Below are positions 1 to 5,878 of a stretch of 5,878 nucleotides of DNA, piece by piece (the stretch's first letter is position 1; the number at the start of each line of letters is the position of its first letter). The notes below the pieces were generated by a model. That model searched no databases. It was not told the origin of the DNA and worked only from the letters and a program-made list of their open reading frames with translations. Origin of the DNA: Prolixibacteraceae bacterium (lineage in GTDB: Bacteria; Bacteroidota; Bacteroidia; Bacteroidales; Prolixibacteraceae); assembly GCA_003457135.1 (NCBI GenBank), contig DMSQ01000030.1:1-5878 (forward strand), in the 5' to 3' direction. Position numbers and translations under genes: made by a program.

Positions 1-1272
1 ATGAAAAAAATCAACCCATACAAGATTGCTTTGATCTTTGCAATCCTGTTTCTGATAAGTTCACTATTTTTCTTTTTCTCCGGAAACACAGCCATTGCAG
101 GCCTTTTGCTGATTGCATTCTTCATTTCACTGGCAATTGGAGTCCGGGGATTCAAGGCCGTTAAAGGGCTTTCTTATACCATCTGGATTTTTACCGGCGT
201 GACGGCGGCTATGTTTTTTCCTCAGTATTTTACAACGGTTGGCGATTTTCAATTTAAAATACTGATCGTTCCGCTTTTGCAGATTATCATGTTTGGAATG
301 GGTTCACAAATGAGCCTCGACGATTTTACAGGGGTGATCAAAATGCCTAAAGGAGTAATCATTGGAGTTGGCGCTCATTATCTTATCATGCCATTGGTTG
401 CGTTTGCCATTTCCCGGATTTTTAATTTTCCTCCTGAAATAGCTGCAGGGATTATCCTGATTGGCTGTGTGCCAAGCGGATTAGCCTCCAATGTGATGTC
501 GTACATTGCTCATGCCAATCTGGCTTTGGCAGTAACTATCGGGGCTATCTCAACGCTCATCTCGCCTTTTGTCACACCATTACTGATGAAGTTGCTCGGA
601 GGCCAGTTAATTGAGGTCAATTTCTGGAGCATGATGCTGGATATCCTGAATATGATTATTCTACCAATTGTGGCAGGTTTTATTTTCAATCTTTTCAATG
701 AAGGAAAAGAAAATAGGAGGACAAAGATTATTCAGCTTAGCGTTTTCTTTTTGATTATACTGCTCACTAATTTGGTTTATTTGAAAGCAAAACATTCGGA
801 TGTTTCAGGGTTTCTGCTGGCTTTTGGCAAATCATTGGGATGGTTTTATTTACTGCCAATGATCCTGGCTTTGATGCTTCGTCATTTCCTGAAAGGCGAT
901 AAAAAACTGATGAGTCAAATCCTCTCACTTCTATCCATGGTCGGAATTGCAGTCATCATTACCATCATTACTGCCACAGGCCGCGACAGCCTGCTTAAAG
1001 TCGGTGCATTGCTGTTGGTAACAAGTCTCCTGCATAATCTTTCAGGATATACGCTTGGATACGGTGTTTCATGGTTGTTCGGTATGCCCGAAAAAGACCG
1101 CCGTACTGTTGCCTTTGAAGTGGGCATGCAAAACGGTGGACTAGCATCTGGTTTAGCGCTTCAGATGGGGAAAATTGCCACCGTCGGGCTCGCACCTGCC
1201 ATATTTGGCCCACTCATGAATGTGACCGGTTCGGCCCTGGCCAGTTGGTGGAGGAGCAAACCGCCAAAGTAA
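1..1272 (+). CDS. Bile acid:sodium symporter (BASS/BART) family transporter
   Basis: Inner-membrane secondary transporter, 423 residues, almost entirely hydrophobic with about ten or more membrane segments. The family hallmarks are visible. A GCVPSGLASN stretch at residues 155-164 is followed by an STLISP helix around 184-189; these match the crossed-helix sodium-site regions of ASBT-type proteins (S163, N164, S184, T185). The EVGMQNGGLASGLA segment begins at E373 and carries the family Glu and Gln/Asn (E373, Q377, N378). The protein ends with a typical GLAPAIFGPLMNVTGS helix. It is longer than the usual ~320 residues because of about 85 N-terminal residues with two or three extra hydrophobic stretches. 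Substrate cannot be read from sequence. The dehydratases 33 bases downstream suggest a sugar acid or keto-deoxy acid, since KdgT belongs to the same superfamily (inference). The ATG is the first base of the window, so a more upstream start cannot be excluded. Confidence 0.9.
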   Translation: MKKINPYKIALIFAILFLISSLFFFFSGNTAIAGLLLIAFFISLAIGVRGFKAVKGLSYTIWIFTGVTAAMFFPQYFTTVGDFQFKILIVPLLQIIMFGMGSQMSLDDFTGVIKMPKGVIIGVGAHYLIMPLVAFAISRIFNFPPEIAAGIILIGCVPSGLASNVMSYIAHANLALAVTIGAISTLISPFVTPLLMKLLGGQLIEVNFWSMMLDILNMIILPIVAGFIFNLFNEGKENRRTKIIQLSVFFLIILLTNLVYLKAKHSDVSGFLLAFGKSLGWFYLLPMILALMLRHFLKGDKKLMSQILSLLSMVGIAVIITIITATGRDSLLKVGALLLVTSLLHNLSGYTLGYGVSWLFGMPEKDRRTVAFEVGMQNGGLASGLALQMGKIATVGLAPAIFGPLMNVTGSALASWWRSKPPK

Positions 1273-1305
1273 GAAAAAGAATAAACTCTCAAATGCCCAT
1301 AAATC

Positions 1306-2667
1306 ATGAAAAATTCAGAATCACACTTCATTTCCAGTCGCCGTGAAGCAATGAAATACATTGCGGCGGGATCCGTTGCCGGACTTTGGGGATTATTTGG
1401 ATCACCTGTTGCCCGGGCTGAAAAGGCTGAAACTCCTGCTTATGCCAAAGGTTTGCCTCCGGTAAAAATCAAGAGTGTAAAGGCGATTGCAACGGCCCCG
1501 GCGGGTTCGAACCTGATTGTTGTGAAAGTTGAAACCACCGAACCGGGATTGTATGGACTAGGGTGTGCCACATTTACCCAAAGGGCCGAAGTAGTGGTTA
1601 CCGCAATTAATAGTTACCTGAACGATTTTTGCGCCGGAAAAGATGTTGACAACATCGAAGATATCTGGCAGGGTGCGTATGTAAGTTCCTATTGGCGGAA
1701 TGGTCCGGTATTAAACAATGCTTTGAGCGGACTGGACCAGGCCTTGTGGGACATCAAAGGTAAACGGGCAAACATGCCGGTTTACCAGTTGTTTGGAGGT
1801 AAAGCAAGATTCGCTGTGCCATGTTATTCGCATGCAAGTGGCCGGAATCCGGAAGAAGTTGCTGCAGATGTACAAAAGTATATGGAACGGGGATTTCAGC
1901 ACATCAGGATTCAGCAGGGTGGATATGGTGCAGTAGGAATTCTTGGAAGTAACCCCGATTTTAAAGAGGCAGGTTTTGGCGGGGCGACTGATTCTTTTAT
2001 GGATCAGCGGGCCTATTTGAATTCAGTGCCTAAAATGTTCGAGGTTGTACGCAAGGTCTGTGGCGAAGAAGTTGAATTATTGCACGATATTCATGAGCGT
2101 GTTCAGCCGATGGATGCCATCAACCTGATCAAAAGACTGGAAGATTACCATCCTTTTTTTATCGAAGACCCGTTTTCTCCTGAAAATATGGAATGGTTTA
2201 AACAGCTTCGGGCAAGCACTTCTGTTCCGATTGCTATGGGCGAATTATTTAATAACCTGAATGAGTTTAAAATGCCGATGGTTAACCAGTGGTTCGATTT
2301 TATCCGCATTCATGTTTCCCAGATTGGAGGTATCACTCCTGCAATGAAAATTGCACGTCTCGGTGAGTTGTTCAATGTAAGGACAGCCTGGCACGGCCCC
2401 GGAGATGTTTCTCCTGTTGGTCATGCAGCTAATTGTCACATGGATTTGGCTGTCTGGAATTTTGGAATCCAGGAGTCAGTCAGCTTTTCCGAAAAACTTC
2501 AGTCTGTTTTTTCGGGTTGCCCGACCATGAATAAAGGGTATATGTCTGTCAACGAAGTGCCCGGACTTGGGGTGGATATCAACGAAAAGGAAGCTGCAAA
2601 ATATCCGATCAATACCAAATCAAACTGGCAGGTCAGGAAGAACGACGGAACGTTGATCAGACCGTAA
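1306..2667 (+). CDS. Exported enolase-superfamily sugar-acid dehydratase (ManD/RspA-like)
   Basis: A 453-residue member of the mandelate racemase/muconate lactonizing group, closest by motif to D-mannonate/D-gluconate dehydratases (ManD, RspA). These remove water from an aldonic acid to give a 2-keto-3-deoxy acid using Mg2+. Residues 1-38 look like a twin-arginine signal: SRREAMK at 11-17, a hydrophobic core, and an ARA cleavage motif at 36-38. The capping domain runs to about residue 165 and the TIM barrel follows. Predicted metal ligands are D261 (in DIHER), E287 (IEDPF) and E313 (MGELF). Other matches to ManD are H263, R334, H363, D367 and E390. R201, in IRIQ, aligns with the ManD catalytic Arg, and Y207 may be its Tyr partner, but the connecting loop is shorter than I recall in ManD. 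The exact substrate is therefore open. The gene ends with tandem in-frame stops (2665-2670), 10 bases before the next start. The start at 1306 gives a complete signal peptide; no clear Shine-Dalgarno site is seen. Confidence 0.88.
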   Translation: MKNSESHFISSRREAMKYIAAGSVAGLWGLFGSPVARAEKAETPAYAKGLPPVKIKSVKAIATAPAGSNLIVVKVETTEPGLYGLGCATFTQRAEVVVTAINSYLNDFCAGKDVDNIEDIWQGAYVSSYWRNGPVLNNALSGLDQALWDIKGKRANMPVYQLFGGKARFAVPCYSHASGRNPEEVAADVQKYMERGFQHIRIQQGGYGAVGILGSNPDFKEAGFGGATDSFMDQRAYLNSVPKMFEVVRKVCGEEVELLHDIHERVQPMDAINLIKRLEDYHPFFIEDPFSPENMEWFKQLRASTSVPIAMGELFNNLNEFKMPMVNQWFDFIRIHVSQIGGITPAMKIARLGELFNVRTAWHGPGDVSPVGHAANCHMDLAVWNFGIQESVSFSEKLQSVFSGCPTMNKGYMSVNEVPGLGVDINEKEAAKYPINTKSNWQVRKNDGTLIRP

Positions 2668-2677
2668 TAAACAGAAA

Positions 2678-3808
2678 ATGAAAAACAACCGAAGAGAATT
2701 TATCAGGAAAAGTACCGCGCTTGCCGCTCTTTCATTGGTCGGGATAAAAACAGCCAAATCCGGAATAACGGACAGATTTAGTCTTGAAAATTCATCCTCA
2801 AAAGAATATATTCAGGATGCCGGTATTAAAATGTGCTTTGCTTATTTTGGGGGTATCGAAGCTGAAAAAAGGAAGGTCGAATTTGGTAAACAGTTGAATG
2901 TACTGGGAGCGGTGGGAGGAATCAATCCACAGATGGTTGGGCTGAAAAATGTGAATTCCTGGGATATGGAAGCGGTATCGGCTGTCAAAAAAGCCTGGGA
3001 TAAGACCGGATTGAAACTGGAAGTCATCGAAGGTCCACCTGCTCTTTCTGAAAAGATAAAACTGGGGCTTGATGGCCGCGACGAAGAAATATCGAATTTC
3101 ATTATCCTGATGAGAAACCTTTCGAAGGTTGGAGTAGATACGATTTGCTACAATTGGATGCCTGTAATTAGCTGGGCACGCACAACGATGGACAGGCCCG
3201 GCCGCGGTGGAGCGCTGGTCACTGCTTTTGACAATGAGGATATCAAGGATCAGTCGCTGACCAAATACGGGGAAGTTTCGAAAGAGAACCTTTGGAAAAA
3301 TCTTGAATATTTTCTGAAAGCAGTAGTTCCGGAGGCAGAGAAAAACGGTATTAAACTGGCCATGCATCCGGATGACCCGCAAGTTGACAGCATCCGGGGC
3401 ATCTCGCGTATCATGACTACAGCCGATGCCTTCAGACGGATGGCCAACATTTACCCGAGCCCGAATAACGGAATAACGATGTGCCAGGGAAATTTTTCAC
3501 TCATGGGTGAGGATATTCCAACCCTGGTCAGGGATTTCGGAAAACGCGGACTGATCCATTTTGTCCATTTCCGGAATGTACGGGGAGGGAAAATGAATTT
3601 CGTTGAGACATTCCATGATGAGGGTCAGATTGATATGTTTGCAGCGATGAAAGCCTACATTGACATTGGCTTTAAAGGACCGTTGCGGCCTGATCATGTC
3701 CCGACCATGGCCGGTGACAGTAACGAACGTCCCGGTTACAGCGCTCTTGGAAGTTTGTACGCTGCTGGTTATATTCGTGGGCTTATTGAAGCAGTTGCTA
3801 AATCATAA
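2678..3808 (+). CDS. Exported UxuA-family mannonate dehydratase-like protein
   Basis: A 376-residue TIM-barrel protein of the UxuA family (E. coli UxuA is about 394). UxuA dehydrates D-mannonate to 2-keto-3-deoxygluconate in hexuronate breakdown. Family motifs in order: LEVIEGPP near 114-121, an IKLGLDGRD stretch at 127-135, MRNLSKVGVDTICYNWMPV at 145-163, MHPDDP at 229-234, MCQGNF at 268-273, HFVHFRNV at 294-301 and RPDHVP at 337-342. The metal-site residues of the family are all kept: H230, C269, H297 and D339. Unlike cytoplasmic UxuA, the N-terminus has a twin-arginine motif (NRREFIRK, 4-11), a hydrophobic stretch (12-23) and a possible AKS cleavage site at 26-28, which implies export. Departures from the canonical enzyme include PVISWART where UxuA has PVLDWTRT (the Asp is S165) and V341 after the DH pair where UxuA has Gly. 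A paralogous activity on another sugar acid is possible. It begins 10 bases after the preceding dehydratase, so the two are probably co-translated. Confidence 0.88.
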   Translation: MKNNRREFIRKSTALAALSLVGIKTAKSGITDRFSLENSSSKEYIQDAGIKMCFAYFGGIEAEKRKVEFGKQLNVLGAVGGINPQMVGLKNVNSWDMEAVSAVKKAWDKTGLKLEVIEGPPALSEKIKLGLDGRDEEISNFIILMRNLSKVGVDTICYNWMPVISWARTTMDRPGRGGALVTAFDNEDIKDQSLTKYGEVSKENLWKNLEYFLKAVVPEAEKNGIKLAMHPDDPQVDSIRGISRIMTTADAFRRMANIYPSPNNGITMCQGNFSLMGEDIPTLVRDFGKRGLIHFVHFRNVRGGKMNFVETFHDEGQIDMFAAMKAYIDIGFKGPLRPDHVPTMAGDSNERPGYSALGSLYAAGYIRGLIEAVAKS

Positions 3809-3816
3809 TTCTTCAA

Positions 3817-3823
3817 AAGGAAA
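3817..3823 (+). promoter_or_regulatory. Shine-Dalgarno-like site before the DUF362 gene
   Basis: AAGGAAA lies with its AGGA core at 3818-3821, five bases before the ATG at 3827. It supports that start. It stands out because the starts at 1306 and 2678 have no comparable purine-rich site, as is common in Bacteroidota. Confidence 0.5.
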
Positions 3824-3826
3824 GCA

Positions 3827-4297
3827 ATGAACAGAAGAAACAGGTTCAAAATCTCGAAGTTGAAAGGGAATTTGAGCGGCATCAGGGATTGGATGAAAAA
3901 CCATCATTTTCCTCCCGTATTGTTGTTTTTTCTAATGGGAATCATCTCGACCATCTGGTTTTTGGTCAGGGTCATCCCCAAACCTTCCCGCGCAGGATAT
4001 CCGTGTTTGCAAGTAGCAGCTCCGCTGATGTCGGGGTTTGTGGTTTACCTGATTTCCCTTGGCGGAATGACGCTCGCTTTGCGCAAAGCCCGGCAGAATA
4101 TCTTGAAGGCAAAGTACATTACAGCAGGCTTATTTATAGCGGTTGCATTGGCCGGACTGGTTATTTCCCTGACTCCTGGCACACTGAATTCGTTTGCAAA
4201 TGGTTCTGCAGTTTCCGGACCCGATGATGGCCCAAACCAACCCATTGGCAAAGCTTTGGGCATGAACCCCGGGTGTTGTCTGGATTTGGAACCCTGA
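3827..4297 (+). CDS. Membrane-anchor half of a frameshifted DUF362 protein
   Basis: This frame encodes 156 residues: the N-terminal part of a larger DUF362 protein, ending early at a TGA reached after a frameshift. A basic start (MNRRNRFK) precedes three predicted membrane helices at about 31-49, 65-84 and 97-115. Between the first two lies KPSRAGYPC (52-60), a Cys-containing motif I recall from the membrane-anchored DUF362 proteins of Bacteroidota. After the third helix, the segment through GPNQPIGKALGMNPG (to 149) matches the approach to the DUF362 domain. The last seven residues (CCLDLEP) are out-of-frame reading. The following base frame continues the expected sequence without interruption, so this is not a separate small membrane protein. 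It starts 18 bases after the UxuA-like gene with a good ribosome binding site, and probably belongs to the same operon. If the break is real, the product is a membrane fragment without its main domain. Confidence 0.8.
   Translation: MNRRNRFKISKLKGNLSGIRDWMKNHHFPPVLLFFLMGIISTIWFLVRVIPKPSRAGYPCLQVAAPLMSGFVVYLISLGGMTLALRKARQNILKAKYITAGLFIAVALAGLVISLTPGTLNSFANGSAVSGPDDGPNQPIGKALGMNPGCCLDLEP
4265..4283 (+). other. Frameshift junction in the DUF362 gene
   Basis: The coding frame moves by +1 within AACCCCGGGTGTTGTCTGG. Upstream reading gives MNPG then nonsense; one base later the reading is GVVWIWNPEATNENC. DUF362 relatives that I recall read PGRVVW here. Restoring the Arg codon needs two extra bases after the GGG, so loss of a CG pair is the simplest explanation. 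One surplus base in the C4G3 run would also fix the frame but would omit the Arg. A sequencing or assembly error is equally possible, because GC runs of this kind are error-prone. Confidence 0.78.
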
Positions 4298-5878
4298 AGC
4301 TACCAATGAAAATTGCGTGAGCAACTTCGAGACAAAAGACTGGTACTTTAAGCCTGAAAACATGAACCGGAAAGTGGTAAGCATCATGGTAATCAATTCG
4401 CTGAACAAACTTTGTGGAAAGACTACACTTTCTGAATCATGGGATGTTTTGTTCAGGTATCAAAACATGAAGAAGTATAAAAAAAACAAGGGTTATACCA
4501 AAGGCGAAAAAATCTTTATTAAAATAAATCAGGGAACATCGAAATGGATGTTAAATCAGGAAGACCGGAATAACGGGTACAATTATCCGACCGAATTGAA
4601 ACCAAACGATGTCAGGAGAAGGACAAGTATAGCGCCAACAGAAACAGGTCCATACATTGTTTTGGAGTTGTTGCGTGAATTGGTCAACGAATTGGGGATA
4701 AACCAGAAAGACATTTCAGTTGGGGATCCGATAACCAACATTTACGCGCATAATTACAATGTTTGGGTTGCAGAATTTCCTCATGTTGCCTACCTCGATC
4801 AGTCATCAGCGAAGTTTGGAAGGACGCTTATCGTCCCAACTTCAAAAGATATCCTTATTTATTCAGACAAGTCACTAAGCGATAAACTCTTCGATGTCAT
4901 TGTAAATGCTGACTATCTGATCAATGTGGCTAATCTGAAACCTCATGCACATGCAGGTATTTCTTTGACTGCCAAAAATCATTTCGGGTCGCATGCAAGT
5001 CCTACAGCCAGTCATTTGCATTATTCACTGATGGTTCCACGGGGAGGAGTTCCAACCAATGGAGGGTACCATAAATATCGTGTCTTGGTTGATATGATGG
5101 GCAGCAAATACCTGGGACAAAACACCATGCTTTATTTGGTTGATGGCTTATTCGGCGGTGGTGCGAAGGAGACGATGGGACCTGTCAAATACTTCATGCC
5201 CCCGTTCAACAACGACTGGAGTAACTCGATATTCGTTTCGCAGGACCAGGTTGCTCTGGAGTCGGTTTGTTTTGATTTCCTGAGAACGGAATGGAACGGA
5301 ATAAATAAACACGATAAAGCAAATAATGATCCTGAAAACGGTCCGAATATGAACGGGGTTGACGATTACCTTCACCAGGCAGCAGATTCGTCAAACTGGC
5401 CGGATGGAATCGTGTATGATCCTGACAACAGTGGGAAACCATTGCCCTGTTTAGGAACTCACGAGCATTGGAACAATGCTGAAAAGAAACAGTATTCACG
5501 CAATCTGGGCATTGCCAAAGGGATTGAACTGGTTTCAATTCCGGATACATTGGTAAAAACCGATTCTTCAGCAAAAAAAAAAGAAGTAATTGACCGCTCT
5601 TCCGAACGGGGAATTCCTGCAAAGACTTTTTATTCTGCATTTGTTGATAACAACAATATCAAATGGTTTTTAACCGGGAATGGAATAGTCAGTTTTGACG
5701 GTAAAAAATGGATGTTGCATAACAAGAACCCAAAAGTTTCAACGAAGAGCCTCAACAGTTTCGCATACGAAGTCTCCTCTTTGGGACCAGCCTTTTTTAT
5801 TGCCACTCCTGAAGGTGCAATCCTGGCTTCCCTCCCGATTGATGCCGGTTCAGAAACCTCAGTTTACCATACCGAAAA
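4266..5878 (+). CDS. DUF362 domain half of the same frameshifted gene, partial at the right edge
   Basis: Frame 3 is open from 4266 to the window end with no stop, about 537 residues, and still open at 5878. It resumes exactly where the preceding frame fails: GVVWIWNPEATNENC follows the GMNPG of the upstream half. DUF362 hallmarks include FIKINQG (about 4515-4535), GDPITNIYAHNY (about 4725-4760), NVANLKPHAHAG then AKNHFGSH (4923-4994), DGLFGGGAKETMGPVK (from 5142), and SQDQVALESVCFDF (5238-5279). The last resembles the C-terminal strand-helix of the domain. A Lys/Ser-rich linker near 5560-5610 leads into a propeller-like stretch: FVDNNNIKWFLTGNGIVSFDG, with W at 5664 and 5709. DUF362 lacks an established biochemical role. 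The three upstream membrane helices would place this domain at the membrane, probably on the outer face (inference). The first in-frame ATG is at 4362, but a start there would cut off conserved residues, so it is unlikely to be the native start. Confidence 0.82.
5573..5582 (+). repeat. Ten-base A homopolymer inside the DUF362 gene
   Basis: An unbroken run of ten A residues encodes the Lys-rich linker (SSAKKKEVID) between the DUF362 domain and the propeller-like region. The frame is preserved across it, since recognisable sequence continues in frame 3 on both sides. Runs of this length are prone to replication or transcriptional slippage. A shorter A8 run lies at 4479-4486 in the same gene. 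Confidence 0.75.

Noticed and set aside
1273..1305. Possible promoter or terminator between the transporter and the ManD-like gene
   Set aside because: The 33-base gap shows no inverted repeat, no T-run and no convincing Bacteroidota -7/-33 pair. Read-through within an operon is simpler.
2798..3382. A 194-codon open frame on the minus strand
   Set aside because: It lies wholly opposite the UxuA-like gene, whose motifs are unmistakable. The translation has no recognisable family and looks like an antisense shadow.
3889..4227. A 112-codon + strand frame overlapping the membrane-anchor segment
   Set aside because: It overlaps the frame encoding three good membrane helices and the KPSRAGYPC motif. 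Its own translation is not hydrophobic and has no coherent features.
4265..4283. Programmed ribosomal frameshifting at CCCCGGG
   Set aside because: There is no internal SD-like spacer or clear downstream structure, the zero-frame stop comes about 20 bases later, and the missing Arg codon is better explained by a deletion. Not excluded, but weaker than an indel.
2760..4576. An exact 12-base repeat (CCGGAATAACGG at 2760-2771 and 4565-4576)
   Set aside because: About one 12-base match is expected by chance in a window this size. Both copies lie inside coding sequence in unrelated genes.
5206..5640. A 144-codon open frame on the minus strand
   Set aside because: It is opposite the frame that carries conserved DUF362 motifs on the + strand, and its translation has no domain-like pattern.
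4362..5878. An independent DUF362 gene starting at ATG 4362
   Set aside because: Conserved DUF362-type sequence (GVVWIWNPEATNENC and beyond) lies in the same frame upstream of this ATG, and there is no ribosome binding site before it. It is better explained as the second half of the frameshifted gene.

Overview
The window reads as part of a Bacteroidota genome. The evidence is moderate-to-low GC, weak or absent Shine-Dalgarno sites before two of the three internal starts, and protein types typical of marine or gut Bacteroidota: Tat-exported TIM-barrel sugar-acid enzymes and a membrane-anchored DUF362 protein. No phylum-specific marker gene is present, so this placement is an inference. All genes lie on the + strand with gaps of 10 to 33 bases, which looks like one operon running off the right edge and possibly off the left.

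Layout: (1) 1-1272, a BASS/BART-type membrane transporter. (2) 1306-2667, an enolase-superfamily acid-sugar dehydratase of the ManD/RspA type with a twin-arginine-like signal peptide. (3) 2678-3808, a UxuA-family mannonate dehydratase relative, from an unrelated TIM-barrel family, with its own twin-arginine signal. (4) 3827 to the right edge, a DUF362 protein with three N-terminal membrane segments and the start of a beta-propeller-like C-terminal region. Gene 4 is interrupted by a frameshift near 4271-4275: its membrane part (3827-4297) and its DUF362 part (4266 onward) are in different frames.

How the genes may work together (inference): the two exported dehydratases could convert aldonic or hexuronic-type sugar acids to 2-keto-3-deoxy acids outside the cytoplasm. 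The BASS transporter, related to the KdgT 2-keto-3-deoxygluconate permease within the BART superfamily, could import substrate or product. DUF362 has no settled function, so its contribution is unknown. The most notable features are the pairing of two non-homologous, apparently exported dehydratases, departures from the canonical active-site surroundings in both, and the broken DUF362 gene with an unusual domain layout. No RNA gene, mobile element, CRISPR array, clear terminator or convincing promoter was seen, and there is no gene-free stretch over 300 bases.
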